Shown: piece after piece, positions 19,186 through 31,939 of the stretch
Position numbering within the stretch: the first letter of the stretch is position 1
Layout of the letters: every line of letters begins with the position of its first letter
Origin: an uncultured Alphaproteobacteria bacterium
Lineage (GTDB): Bacteria; Pseudomonadota; Alphaproteobacteria; RF32; CAG-239
NCBI GenBank assembly: GCA_947588275.1
Contig: CANPYJ010000009.1
Coordinates: 1-48,692, forward strand
DNA: 48,692 nucleotides
Reading direction: 5' to 3'
Translations under genes and position numbers: made by a program
Notes under the pieces: generated by a model
Databases searched by the model: none
What the model saw: only the letters and a program-made list of their open reading frames with translations
What the model was told of the DNA's origin: nothing

Positions 19186-20991
19186 GTGTTTGACATCAAG
19201 CAAGGGCTTAACAATCTGCTGAAACATATCCGCATTGCTCCCGAAGCACCCGGCGTTTATCGGATGATCGGAGAACATGAAGAAGTTTTGTATGTCGGCA
19301 AGGCCAAAAATATTCGCAAGAGGATAACTGCGTATTCACATCTTAACAAACTTCCGGTGCGGCTGCAGCAAATGGTTGCGCAAATCGTGCGGATGGAGTT
19401 TATTATTGTTGAAAACGAGGCGCGCGCGCTGTTGGTTGAAAATGAACTTATCAAAAAGTATAAGCCGCGCTACAACATTCTGTTGAAAGACGACAAAACA
19501 TTTCCGCATTTAATGATTGACGTGGAGGCAGAGTTCCCATGTCTGCGCAAATATCGCGGCATCCGCAAGGACAAAAACAAATATTTCGGACCGTTTGCCA
19601 GCGTGTTGGCGGTGAACAGCGTGTCTGACATTATGCAAAAGGCGTTTTTGCTGCGCTCCTGCCGCGACAACGTGTTTAAGAATCGACAGCGTCCGTGTCT
19701 GATGTATCAGATAAAACGTTGTTCGGGGCCTTGCGTCGGCAAGATTTCGGCTGCGGATTATCGGCGGCTGGTTAATGAAGCCATCGCTTTTTTGGAAGGG
19801 CGAAACACTCGTTTGCAAGAGGAATTGTCGCAAAAAATGAATGCGGCCAGCGCTGCGGAAGATTATGAAACGGCTTTGGTTTTGCGCGATCGCATTCGGG
19901 CGTTGACCGCGGTGCAGTCCAAGCAAAATGTTGAATACGCGGGCATAAAATCGGCGGATATTATCGGGTTTAAGCGTGACAAAGGCATAACGTGCCTTCA
20001 GATATTTTTTATTCGTTCGGGACAAAACTGCGGCAACACGCCTTATTTTCCCGAGCAGGCCGAAGATGCCGACGAAAGTGAAATTTTGGAGGCTTTTTTG
20101 AGCGGCTTTTATACGTCTCACATTCCGCCGCAGGAAATTGCAGTGCCGATAGAGTTGGAAAATAAGGCTTTTTTGGAACAGGCGCTGGGGTGCAAAATCA
20201 ACAATTATAAAAAAGGCAACAAAGCGGCGCTTTTGAAGATGGCCGAAGTCAACGCGCAGGCCTCAATCGACCGCAGAGTAGCGATGATGGCCGGCGTCAA
20301 AAGCAATTTGGAAGAGTTTTGCCGCGTGTTTAATCTGCCGCGACTGCCGCAGCGTATTGAAATTTATGACAATTCGCACAATCAAGGAAGTTTTGCGGTA
20401 GGCGCGATGGTGGTGGCGACGCCGGAGGGTTTTGACAAGAAAAGTTATCGGACCTTCAACATAAAATATACAGATGAAACCCGAGATGATTTTGCCATGA
20501 TGCAGGAGGTTTTGCGGCGCCGTTTTGCGCGGATGACGCCGGAAAACAAGCCTGACGTCATCTTGCTGGACGGCGGTCGCGGACAGCTTAACGCCGTGCA
20601 TGAAAGCCTTAAGGATTTTGATTTGGACGGCATTCGCATTATCGCCATTTCTAAAGGTCCGGACAGAAACGCGGGAAGAGAATTTTATCATCAGCAAGGA
20701 TATGAGAGTTTTGAGCTGGAATATCGTTCGCCGCTGGCGTTCTATTTGCAAAATTTGCGCGACGAAGCGCATCGGTTTGTCATTGGCGCGCATCGGCAAA
20801 AACGCGCCAAGTCGGTTTATAAGTCCAGAATCGATGAAATTGAGGGAATCGGCGCAAAGCGCAAGCGGGATTTGCTGAGCTATTTCGGTTCGGCGGAAGA
20901 AGTCGCGCAGGCAGATGTCAAAGATTTGCAAAAAGTCAGCGGAATCAGCAAAAAAACGGCGGAAAAGATTTATAAGTACTTCCATAATTAG
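19186..20991 (+). CDS. uvrC: excinuclease ABC subunit C
   Basis: GIY-YIG domain (GVYRMIGEHEEVLYVGKAKNIRKRI), UVR motif, DGGRGQLNAV and C-terminal HhH (IEGIGAKRKRDLLSYFGS). GTG start. Confidence 0.97.
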   Translation: MFDIKQGLNNLLKHIRIAPEAPGVYRMIGEHEEVLYVGKAKNIRKRITAYSHLNKLPVRLQQMVAQIVRMEFIIVENEARALLVENELIKKYKPRYNILLKDDKTFPHLMIDVEAEFPCLRKYRGIRKDKNKYFGPFASVLAVNSVSDIMQKAFLLRSCRDNVFKNRQRPCLMYQIKRCSGPCVGKISAADYRRLVNEAIAFLEGRNTRLQEELSQKMNAASAAEDYETALVLRDRIRALTAVQSKQNVEYAGIKSADIIGFKRDKGITCLQIFFIRSGQNCGNTPYFPEQAEDADESEILEAFLSGFYTSHIPPQEIAVPIELENKAFLEQALGCKINNYKKGNKAALLKMAEVNAQASIDRRVAMMAGVKSNLEEFCRVFNLPRLPQRIEIYDNSHNQGSFAVGAMVVATPEGFDKKSYRTFNIKYTDETRDDFAMMQEVLRRRFARMTPENKPDVILLDGGRGQLNAVHESLKDFDLDGIRIIAISKGPDRNAGREFYHQQGYESFELEYRSPLAFYLQNLRDEAHRFVIGAHRQKRAKSVYKSRIDEIEGIGAKRKRDLLSYFGSAEEVAQADVKDLQKVSGISKKTAEKIYKYFHN

Positions 20992-21048
20992 AAAATCTAA
21001 CTTAGTATAATTGATACAGTTTAATTGTTTGCCAAAGAGAGGTAGAGC

Positions 21049-21717
21049 GTGTATAGTTTGCCTAATTTGCTGACCATTTCCCGAATCGTGGTTATTCCGG
21101 TCATTTTTCTTTCGGTTTATATTACGGTAACATGGTGGAGTTTGTTTGCCGCCATTCTGTTTATCGTGGCTTCGATTACCGATTATTTTGACGGCTATCT
21201 GGCGCGTGCCAGGGGCGAGGTTTCGGCTTTGGGGCGACTGTTGGATCCGATTGCCGACAAGCTGCTGGTAACTTCGGCGCTGGTTGTTTTGCTGGCTAAG
21301 CCGGGGATGCTGGTATCCAGACTCAGCTTTATTCCGATTATCGTTATATTGTGTCGGGAGCTTCTGGTCTCCGGACTGCGGGAGTTTTTGCGCGAGGTAA
21401 ACGTCGGCATGCCGGTGACCAAATTGGCCAAATGGAAAACCGGTTTTCAGATGACGGCGCTGTCAATGATGATGCTTAAGGGTTTTTGGTTCTGGGGCGG
21501 AATCGGCGAGTTGTTGTTGTGGATTGCCGGTGTGTTGACGTTTATTACCGGATATCAATATTTTCAAAAAAGTCTGGATTATATTCGCGAAATAGACGTG
21601 CAGCGTCCGTCTGCGACAGTTGCACCTAAGCAGAAAGGCAGACAGACGGCCAAAGCCAAAGTCGCATCTGCAAAATCCAAACGTAAATCTCCGGTTCGTA
21701 AACCCAAAAAAGCATAA
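21049..21717 (+). CDS. pgsA: CDP-diacylglycerol--glycerol-3-phosphate 3-phosphatidyltransferase with Lys-rich tail
   Basis: CDP-alcohol phosphotransferase motif (DYFDGYLARARGEVSALGRLLDPIADKLLV), next to uvrC; C-terminal QKGRQTAKAKVASAKSKRKSPVRKPKKA. Confidence 0.93.
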   Translation: MYSLPNLLTISRIVVIPVIFLSVYITVTWWSLFAAILFIVASITDYFDGYLARARGEVSALGRLLDPIADKLLVTSALVVLLAKPGMLVSRLSFIPIIVILCRELLVSGLREFLREVNVGMPVTKLAKWKTGFQMTALSMMMLKGFWFWGGIGELLLWIAGVLTFITGYQYFQKSLDYIREIDVQRPSATVAPKQKGRQTAKAKVASAKSKRKSPVRKPKKA

Positions 21718-21727
21718 ACGGTGTCGA

Positions 21728-22417
21728 ATGAGCAGCGAAGTCAAACATATTTTGGTGGTTGACGATGATACGCGTCTGCGGTCTCTGTTGCAGCGTTTTT
21801 TGCGAGAAAACGATTTTTTGGTTTCGGTGGCTAAAGACGCTGCGGAAGCCAGACGTTTTTTGGAGCAGTATCGATTTGATTTGCTGATTGTCGATATTAT
21901 GATGCCCGGAGAAAGCGGACTGGAATTTTTGGCTAAACTGCGGCAAGACAATATGGTGCCGGTTATCCTGCTGACGGCCATGGGAGAAACGGCCGACCGG
22001 ATTGCCGGTTTGGAAGAAGGCGCCGATGATTATCTGCCTAAACCTTTTGAACCCAAAGAACTGGTTTTGCGCATCAAAAATATTTTGAAGCGGGCGCCGG
22101 CAGTCAAAAAGTCTGAAAGCGAAAAGCTCGATTTGGGGCTTTGTGTTTATGATCTGCAAAAGAAGGAACTGCTTACGCGGCAGGGCAACGTTGTGCATAT
22201 TACGCCGGTAGAACAGGCGTTGCTTGGCGTTTTGGGAGCCAAAACGGGACAGGTGTTTACCCGCGAGAAACTGTCCGAACTTTTGGGCGCCGGCCAAAGT
22301 CCGCGTTCAATAGACGTACAGATTACGCGCCTGCGCAAAAAAATTGAGCGGGACTCCAAGAATCCCCGCTATCTGCAAACGGTTCGCGGCAAGGGATATA
22401 TGCTGCTGCCGGAATAA
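21728..22417 (+). CDS. OmpR-family response regulator
   Basis: MSSEVKHILVVDDDTRLRSLLQRFLREN... LLIVDIMMPGESG; winged-helix C-terminus RSIDVQITRLRKKIERDSKNPRYLQTVRGKGYML. Start reassigned to ATG 21728. Confidence 0.95.
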   Translation: MSSEVKHILVVDDDTRLRSLLQRFLRENDFLVSVAKDAAEARRFLEQYRFDLLIVDIMMPGESGLEFLAKLRQDNMVPVILLTAMGETADRIAGLEEGADDYLPKPFEPKELVLRIKNILKRAPAVKKSESEKLDLGLCVYDLQKKELLTRQGNVVHITPVEQALLGVLGAKTGQVFTREKLSELLGAGQSPRSIDVQITRLRKKIERDSKNPRYLQTVRGKGYMLLPE

Positions 22418-22441
22418 TTTTTGTTGGAAAGGACATGACTC

Positions 22442-23800
22442 ATGCATCTTAATCTTTCTCCTAAAGTCGAGGAAAAACTGCGTTATCTGCGACTGAAATT
22501 TTTGCCGAGAACTTTGTTCTTCAGGACGATGCTGTTGATTTTTGTGCCGCTGATTGTGGTGCAGATTGTTTCGGTGGTGATGTTTTTTGACGGAAGCTGG
22601 AGTCGTATGGGGCGCCGCTTGTCGGAGAGTCTGGCCTCGGATATGCTGTTCGTGACCAAACTGGCAGAGACCGCGCCGGACAAGATGGATGAGATTCAAA
22701 AAATGTCGTCGGAAATTTTTGATATTGAAACCGAATATTACGACAATGACGAAAAATATCAGGTTATGAATAAACTTCACCGCGGCAGTCCGTTGGTCGT
22801 CGGTTATCTGGAAAACTCTTTGAAAACCGCTTTTCCGGAAGACAAGCGCGAGATTTATCTGAGCAAAAACGATGACAAATTAATCGTTCTTATTGATAAC
22901 AAAGACGGACTGTTTAAGTTTGTGACGTCCAAGAAAAAAATCTTCAGCTCTTCAATCTTTATGTTTGTGATATGGATGGCCGGAACGTCATTGTTGTTGT
23001 TTATCGTGGCGGTTTTGTTCTTGAGAATACAGGTGCGCTCCATCGCCGAGCTGGCACAAGTGGCGGAAGATTTCGGCAAGGGTATAGACAACAAAAGCTT
23101 TAAGCCCTATGGCTCTTCGGAAGTGCGCCGCGCGGCAATAGCGTTTATTAAAATGAAAGAAAGAATCCAGCGTCAAATCAGCGAACGCACGCAAATGCTG
23201 GCCGGTGTTTCGCATGATTTACGCACACCACTCACCAGAATGAAACTGCAAACTTCTATGATGCCGGACGGACAGGATAAGAAGGACTTCTTGTCGGACA
23301 TCGATGAAATGGAGAAAATGCTCGACGGTTATTTGTCGTTTGTCAGCGGCGAGGGCGGAGAAAAGTCATCGTTTGTCGATATGAATGAGCTTATCCTCAG
23401 CGTCATTAACAAATTCCGCAACACCAAAGCGTTGATTCGCTACTCTACCAATGACGAAGTGAGCGCCATTCAGGGACGCGAACAAGCCTTGAAGCGGGCC
23501 TTGAGCAACATTATATCCAATGCTTTCCGCTACGGAAAAACAATAGCGGTCAAACTTGAAAGTTATGATAAGAACTTGAGCGTGTCGGTTGAAGATGACG
23601 GACCGGGGATTCCCGCCGATAAGCGCGAAGACGTGTTTAAGGCGTTTTACCGTTTGGAAAACTCGCGCAACAAAGAGACCGGCGGCGTCGGGCTCGGCCT
23701 TTCGATTGCCAAAGACATTATTTCGTCTCACGGCGGCACGATTGAGCTCGGAGACAGTGAGCTTGGCGGCCTGAAGGTTTTGATTACAATACCGTTGTAA
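22442..23800 (+). CDS. EnvZ-like sensor histidine kinase
   Basis: Two TMs, HAMP, H box (LAGVSHDLRTPLTRMKLQ), N/G boxes (NIISNAFRYG, EDDGPGIP, GGVGLGLSIAKDII); adjacent to the response regulator. Confidence 0.95.
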   Translation: MHLNLSPKVEEKLRYLRLKFLPRTLFFRTMLLIFVPLIVVQIVSVVMFFDGSWSRMGRRLSESLASDMLFVTKLAETAPDKMDEIQKMSSEIFDIETEYYDNDEKYQVMNKLHRGSPLVVGYLENSLKTAFPEDKREIYLSKNDDKLIVLIDNKDGLFKFVTSKKKIFSSSIFMFVIWMAGTSLLLFIVAVLFLRIQVRSIAELAQVAEDFGKGIDNKSFKPYGSSEVRRAAIAFIKMKERIQRQISERTQMLAGVSHDLRTPLTRMKLQTSMMPDGQDKKDFLSDIDEMEKMLDGYLSFVSGEGGEKSSFVDMNELILSVINKFRNTKALIRYSTNDEVSAIQGREQALKRALSNIISNAFRYGKTIAVKLESYDKNLSVSVEDDGPGIPADKREDVFKAFYRLENSRNKETGGVGLGLSIAKDIISSHGGTIELGDSELGGLKVLITIPL

Positions 23801-23810
23801 AGGTAAAAAA

Positions 23811-24628
23811 ATGGCAGAAGAAGACAAAACATCAGAATTGCCCGAAGTGTCTGAAGTTGACAATGCCGATGTCCTTTCGGTTTCGGATGATGAAGATTTT
23901 TTGAAGGAATTTTCTTTTGACGATGATGTCGAATCTGATGCCGAAGGTCAACAGATTGACCAAAACGCCGGGATGGATGTTTTTGAAAACAGGGCGGTTT
24001 TGTCTGAGACGCCGATGGAAAAATCGGACATGGCAGAATCGACTGCCGATGAACCGGCATCCGAAGCATTCTTTGAAGAAACTTCGGCAGAGGCCGGGCC
24101 GACGGCCGTCGAGCAGGAGAGCGCGGAAGAGTTGTCTTCCGCTGCACCGGAGGTGACTGTCTTTTCGGAAACGCCGGAAATAGAAAAAATTGATTTTTCG
24201 GATATTTTGGAAGATGAAACTGCACTTGTCAGTCCGGCAGAGACAGAACTTTCTTCAACGGAGAAAGAAGAATTTTCTGCGCCGGAAGGCGTATCGGAAG
24301 CGCCGGAGCCCCGCAGCTTTGTCAGCTGGTATAGCGGCAGCCGCGAAGACAAGCAATTTGAGCTGTCTAAGGAATCGATTTCGCAAGTCTTTAACGGCGA
24401 CGAAAACTGCCGTATTATCCATGTGAATGTCGGTTTTGACACCTACGGCTGGCTGATTAAGTTTGCCGACGGAACGATTATGAGTCTGCGGGACGCGCGC
24501 GAATACCAGTTGCGCAACGGTGGGCTTCCGGCCGCAGACGGAGTTATATGCTATGGGGAATTGCAGGCGGAATTCCACAATATCGAGAAAATCACAATTT
24601 ATGAAAGCGTGCGCTATTTTACCTATAC

Positions 24629-24632
<4 letters not shown>
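23811..24632 (+). CDS. acidic, largely disordered protein with small C-terminal domain (hypothetical)
   Basis: 273-aa ORF rich in Glu/Asp/Ser for about 165 aa, then ordered segment [62 protein letters not shown]. Converges with and overlaps the uvrB stop by 4 nt. Confidence 0.6.
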
Positions 24633-26604
<1,972 letters not shown>

Positions 26605-26608
<4 letters not shown>

Positions 26609-29157
26609 TGCGCTTCCAAACTGTCGTCTTTGAGAGAATCGTCATAAAATTTGGCATAACTGGTAAATGCCTGAACATCGTTTACGATGGAGTTGATTTG
26701 GTTTATGTCGATTTTATCTTTTTCCATATGGTTTGTTAAGATGTTAAATATACTATAATGCTTTGTATTAACGAAGTAGGGCATAAATTTGTTGCGCAGG
26801 CGAACCAAAACGGTTTCTTTGCCGGCTTTTTTGAGTGTCGTGGCCCAGTCCAAAATATATTCAATCTGTTCTTCCGGCAAAGGCTCGTCGGCTTTGGGTT
26901 CGTTGATCAGGTATTTGATGGTGTCGGCCGCATCTGCCCACCGCTCGGCATTCCAATAAAGCTCAAACTTGTGAAGGAGGGCGGTTTTGCCATAGTCATT
27001 GGCCAGCAGAGCCAAGGCTTCGTCCGTTTTGCCCAGAGCCGATAAGGCGCGGGCGCGAATTACCCGTCGCGGATTGGTGGTGGCCGGAAGAAGGTTCGGA
27101 AACTCGGTTTCGTCCAGAATCTCAAGCGCCAGCAGCGGCTGATTGTTAAACAGGCGAATTATGGCCAAACGCGAGCCGATGCGGGCGCGGTTTTCAGGCG
27201 TGAGGTCTTTGTGTTCCAGAAGTTCGGTCAGCAACTCGGTGGCGCGTGCCAGCAGATCTACGGCGACCAACCGATCAGCCAACCGTTGAATAATCTCGTT
27301 TTTTCTGTTGCTGGAATCAGCCAGATATTTGAAGTCGTGATATAGCGCCAAAGCTTTGACCGGCGAGAGCTTGCTGTCGGCCTGATTGCTTAAGAAGATT
27401 TCTTCAAACACTTTTACCATTTGATGATTAATCGATTGCCGCTGTTCCCGCGTCTGCACCAGATGAAGCGATTCATCCAGTGTGCGCAGCGCATTGTAAT
27501 AATCAAAATCTTTTAAGTACAGTTTGGACAACTGTTCCATCAGCTTAAGCTTAAATTCTCTTTCACTCCAAGCATAACGCAATTTTTCGAGTTCCGCGAT
27601 GGCGTCTTTGAGGGGCATGGCGTTAATCCGCTGACTTAAAACAGCGTTATCATAGCGCGCCAGAGCCGAGTATTTGGTCGAATCGCTGTAAAGAAGATTG
27701 CGATATTCCTTAATGGCGTTGCGGGGATAACCCTGAAGCTCAAGTTTTTTTGCAGCCAGATAATTTATCTGCGGATCCAGATTGCGCAGTCTGTCGGGAA
27801 CCGAGCGCAAGATGTCTATGAAACTTTGTGAGGATAAGTCGTCGCCGGTTTTGAGCGCGTTTTCGGTGGCAACAAGGGCAACCTGATCTTTAATCTCCTG
27901 CGGGTAGTCGCGAATCAGCGAAATATGGGCAAAGATAACGGCGTTGTTGGTTTCTTTGAACTGATAGGCGCTTTGCGCCAAAGTCCGCCAAAAAATGCCT
28001 TCGGTCAGGTCAGGCAGATGACCAGCGGAAAAGTCTTCTTCGGCTTCTTTGTAACGCCGCGCCAAAAAGTTGGCAATACCGCTCAGCGAGTGGAAGTCAT
28101 CGGTTTGAGCCTCGGGAAGATTGGCGTGTTTCATCTGGTTGAGAATATACAGAGCCTCCGTTCCCAGACCGTTATGCACATAATAGCGCGCCAATTCAAT
28201 GCGCAAGGCATTTTTGTCGTCCGGTTTGGCGTCAATGATGTTTTTTTTGAGCTGATCAATGGCGTCCGGAAACTTTAAGTCTGCCAGTTTTTGCGGAATT
28301 TGCAGATTAAAGGCTTTGACATTTTTTTCAGCCATCTGCTGTTCTTTGAGGTTTTCCAAGTCGCCGGTAATATTCAGACCGCGGCCTCTGGCACGCAGCG
28401 TCAGGCCGGAATTGCTGCGGTTTAAAACAATATCCGGCGAGTTTATGACAAAAGCCAGACCTTGCATGGTTTTTAAGATGTCAAATTCCGGATAACGATA
28501 CATTTCGGATGTTCCCATATAAGGCTGCGAAGACGGCGCAATGCTGATGATGTCACCAATCTCAGGATCAATGATGGAAATCACGTTACCTGCGTGTTCG
28601 GTCGGAATGAACAAATAGGGATGTTTGAGGCTGTCATATTGCGTAAATATCGTCATTTCCCGAAAAGGCGGCTGCGGCAAATCATCGTTGTGCAAGTCAA
28701 CCACCCAGAGAAGGCCTTCCTTGCGGACGGAATATTTGATGCCGTCGGCCGGCGTGATTTGGATGAGGGTCGCCAGCGGATGGGGAAACTGCAAAATGTT
28801 TTCGGCCAGATCTCCGGCCGTTTTCTTGAGACCTTCAATATCAATTTTTTGCAGATGGTCAAAAATGAGCCACAATTTACCGTTGCGCTCAAACGCCGCC
28901 AGATTGACCGGCGTGTTCCACGCAAAACTCAGGGTGGCTACTCGTCGGGAGTTTTGCTGCGGCGTTGAAAGCGGGGTTTCCGTCATCTCGGTGTTCGTTT
29001 GTTCCGGCTGCAGCCGCTCTGTCGGTGCAAGCTTCTCGGCGGCAGGCAGGTTTTCTACAATGATTTCGTTTTGCGCTCGCGCATCGGTAATGCCGTTTCC
29101 AAACCAAAACGGCGTCAGTGCCAAAAGTAACAGTATGTTGCGTTTAATCGTCAACAA
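26605..29157 (-). CDS. large secreted TPR-like protein in flagellar operon (hypothetical)
   Basis: 850 aa with signal peptide ([21 protein letters not shown]); C-terminal two thirds helical/TPR-like (e.g. [38 protein letters not shown]). Stop overlaps uvrB start (ATGA). Confidence 0.7.
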
Positions 29158-29169
29158 TTACGGAATCCC

Positions 29170-29817
29170 TTAATTATTGAGGTTGTTGCCAATCAGCTCC
29201 GCAGTGACGGCTTGGGCTTTTTGCGAATCCATTTGCGACAGGATGGCCGAAGAACTCGTCGGTTTCATTCCGCGCAGCAACGCTACCAAAATATTCATGT
29301 CCAGATTGTTAAATATGCGGGCGGCGTCTTTGGGCTTCATGGACGAATACATTTTGACCATAGCCTCAATATTGGCTTTTTCTTTTTCCGAATAAGCCTG
29401 AACCAGTTTTTGCAGGCGTTGTTCATAGTCTTTAAGCTGGCGCAGTTTCTTGTCAATTTCTTCTTCGGTCACTTTGAGCTGGATGGCCCGTTTGTCGATT
29501 TCTTGTGCGCGCAAATCCAATATCTCGCGGCGTTCGGCCAGCTCTTGCAGAATCATAATCTCCGATTGAGTAAAGGTGTTGCTTTCCGGCTCGGCGGCAT
29601 CGGTCGATGTCGAACCGTTTTGTAAAACGTTCGTGAGTTCGGCAGAAGCATTGCTGAGTTTTTCCTGCGCTTCCACTCTTGCCGCCGATACGGTAAGCCG
29701 CTGTCTTATCTCATGATTGTAGAAGTCAAAGATGTTGTTGACTCTGATACTTAAAGTCAAAACGGCCATAAAGATAAAAACGGGCAGAAGGCGAATTTTG
29801 GTTTTGGTCAGGTTCAT
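29170..29817 (-). CDS. MotE-like (MgtE N-terminal-like) flagellar protein
   Basis: 215 aa: TM, coiled coil, then MVKMYSSMKPKDAARIFNNLDMNILVALLRGMKPTSSSAILSQMDSQKAQAVTAELI. Confidence 0.8.
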   Translation of the reverse strand: MNLTKTKIRLLPVFIFMAVLTLSIRVNNIFDFYNHEIRQRLTVSAARVEAQEKLSNASAELTNVLQNGSTSTDAAEPESNTFTQSEIMILQELAERREILDLRAQEIDKRAIQLKVTEEEIDKKLRQLKDYEQRLQKLVQAYSEKEKANIEAMVKMYSSMKPKDAARIFNNLDMNILVALLRGMKPTSSSAILSQMDSQKAQAVTAELIGNNLNN

Positions 29818-29830
29818 TGTTTCTCTCGGT

Positions 29831-30283
29831 TTATTTTATTGAGCGCAACGCTTTCAGAAGCTCCAGCTCCGCTTCCGCTCTGGAATCTGCAGTTTTTTCG
29901 TCGGCCGGTTCCTTGGCAGTGTCCGGTTCTTTGTTGTCGACCGGTGTCGGCCGAATGCTGCGGCCGGTATTAATAACGTTCTCAAGACGGTCGGCGAGCG
30001 TGTCGGCACGCTCGTTGATGAACAGCAAATCATCTTTGAGTCCCTTGGCGCAGTCAACCACTTCTTTGAGGCCTTCCGAGGAGTGCTCGGTAACGGACTT
30101 TATTTTCGGAATGCTGTTTTCGGCCTTGAATGTCGCGTCATTAAGCGCGTTTACAAGCTGTGCCAGGCTGTCTTGATTTTGGCGTAAAATTTTGAGACTG
30201 TTGTTCAGCCGATAAGCGTATATGATTGTCGGAATCAACAGTGCGATTATGATGATGTTGATGACCAGCTCCAAATTATCCAT
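29831..30283 (-). CDS. DUF6468-like flagellar operon protein
   Basis: MDNLELVINIIIIALLIPTIIYAYRLNNSLKILRQNQDSLAQLVNALNDAT; between fliM and motE-like gene. Likely ATG at 30283, overlapping the fliM stop. Confidence 0.7.
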   Translation of the reverse strand: MDNLELVINIIIIALLIPTIIYAYRLNNSLKILRQNQDSLAQLVNALNDATFKAENSIPKIKSVTEHSSEGLKEVVDCAKGLKDDLLFINERADTLADRLENVINTGRSIRPTPVDNKEPDTAKEPADEKTADSRAEAELELLKALRSIK

Positions 30284-31277
30284 CGACTTCAGCCTTTCCG
30301 TCAATTTTGATGACAATCTGATCAGACTTGCGCCCCATTGTTCCCTTAAACAACGGGACGTCTCCGCAGACTACGGTGATTTGTTCGTGCGGGGTGATTT
30401 CCAACGGAACAAACGATCCGACCTCCCATTGAGAGATTTCTGAAAGGCAGATGTTTTTTTCTTTTAGTACGGCTTGTATCTCGACTTCGGTTTCCCATAG
30501 CTGCAACATGAGGTGGTTTTCCCATATCGTATCGCGGCCGAAACGCTCTCCCATAAACATTTGAAGCAAAAGTTCGCGCACGGGTTCCAGAGTAGCATAC
30601 GGAATCATCAGGTCGATTTTGCCTCCGCGGTCTTCCATATCTACGCGCAGATGCGCCACAATGACGGCATTTGACAAGCGCGAAATGGTGGCAAAACGCG
30701 GGTTGGTTTCCAGCCGGTCAAAGGCAAAGGTGACCGACGTAATCGGGTCAAAAGCCGTGGAAAGGTCAGACAAAATACGCTGAATCATATCTTTGACGAT
30801 GTTCAGTTCTATGGTGGTGTAAGGGCGCCCTTCAATCCGCATGGCCGCGGTGCCGCGCCGGCCGCCGAGCAGAACATCGACCATTGAATAGATGAGAGAA
30901 CTGTCTAAAGACATCAGCCCGTAGTTGTCCCATTCTTCTGCTTTGAAAACGTTAAGCAAAGTCGGCAGCGTCAGCGAATCTATGTATTCGCCGAAACGCA
31001 TCGATTCAATACTGTCGAGAGAGACTTCAACGTTGTCTTGCGTGAAGTTGCGCAAAGAAGTTGCCATGAGCCGAATCAGACGGTCAAAGACAATTTCCAG
31101 CATCGGCAGGCGTTCATACGAAACCATGCTGGAGTTGAGGATGGCGTGCACGCCGGTTTTTTGGGCGCCGTAATCGGCATCGGTGTTGGCGCCGTAGCCT
31201 AACAGAGTGTCAATCTCTTCCTGATTGAGAATTTTCGAATCAGGGGCTGTCGGTTGCGTTTGGTTTTCTTCTGCCAC
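30276..31277 (-). CDS. fliM: flagellar motor switch protein FliM
   Basis: ILNQEEIDTLLGYG N-terminal CheY-binding motif, SLDSSLIYSMVDVLLGGRRG, C-terminal SpoA domain. Confidence 0.97.
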   Translation of the reverse strand: MAEENQTQPTAPDSKILNQEEIDTLLGYGANTDADYGAQKTGVHAILNSSMVSYERLPMLEIVFDRLIRLMATSLRNFTQDNVEVSLDSIESMRFGEYIDSLTLPTLLNVFKAEEWDNYGLMSLDSSLIYSMVDVLLGGRRGTAAMRIEGRPYTTIELNIVKDMIQRILSDLSTAFDPITSVTFAFDRLETNPRFATISRLSNAVIVAHLRVDMEDRGGKIDLMIPYATLEPVRELLLQMFMGERFGRDTIWENHLMLQLWETEVEIQAVLKEKNICLSEISQWEVGSFVPLEITPHEQITVVCGDVPLFKGTMGRKSDQIVIKIDGKAEVDG

Positions 31278-31288
31278 GTTTTTGTTCC

Positions 31289-31822
31289 CTATTTATTATC
31301 TTCTCTTTGAATCTCAAAAGACTTAATGTTTAAGCCGCTCAGTTTCACCGGTGCCACAACCAGGTTGAGGCGGTAAAACAGTTCTTCTTTAAGCCAGTAC
31401 AGGCCATTGCTTCCCTCAAGCTCGGCCGGAGTGAGCTCAATGATGTGCGATATGACGGTATCATTGATGCGCGCGGTCATGGTTTCGACCGATGCCACGT
31501 CTTCAATAGCCGAAAGCTCCAAATTGAGACGCAACAGCAGGCGTTCCTGATCCGGTCCGGAGTTGTGCAGAGGCACGGCTATTTCCGGAAGGTCATAAAA
31601 AACCGTAATACTTTCAGCTCCGTCGGCGCCCGGTTTGCGGATGATGCTGTAGATGGCGTCAGAACTTTTGTATTCGCGGTTAAAAACATAATAAAAGCCG
31701 ACGGACAAGCCGATAACAATCAATATCGGCAAAATGAGAATCAGCAATTTTTTGCGACTCGATTTGTTTTTGGCCGCAAGCTCTTCCTCTTCCTTGTCTA
31801 AATCTTCGTCCTGGTCAAGCAT
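31289..31822 (-). CDS. fliL: flagellar basal body-associated protein FliL
   Basis: Single TM, VFYDLPEIAVPLHNSGPDQERLLLRLNLELS..., upstream of fliM. Confidence 0.88.
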   Translation of the reverse strand: MLDQDEDLDKEEEELAAKNKSSRKKLLILILPILIVIGLSVGFYYVFNREYKSSDAIYSIIRKPGADGAESITVFYDLPEIAVPLHNSGPDQERLLLRLNLELSAIEDVASVETMTARINDTVISHIIELTPAELEGSNGLYWLKEELFYRLNLVVAPVKLSGLNIKSFEIQREDNK

Positions 31823-31939
31823 AAACCCTCCGGAGTTTTGGTTATTTCACCAGCGTTTAACTTATTTTACAGCATTATTTTTATAAATAAATGCAAATCT
31901 TCCACTTATTACCAGCCTTGGCCAAGATTCATGCGGAGG

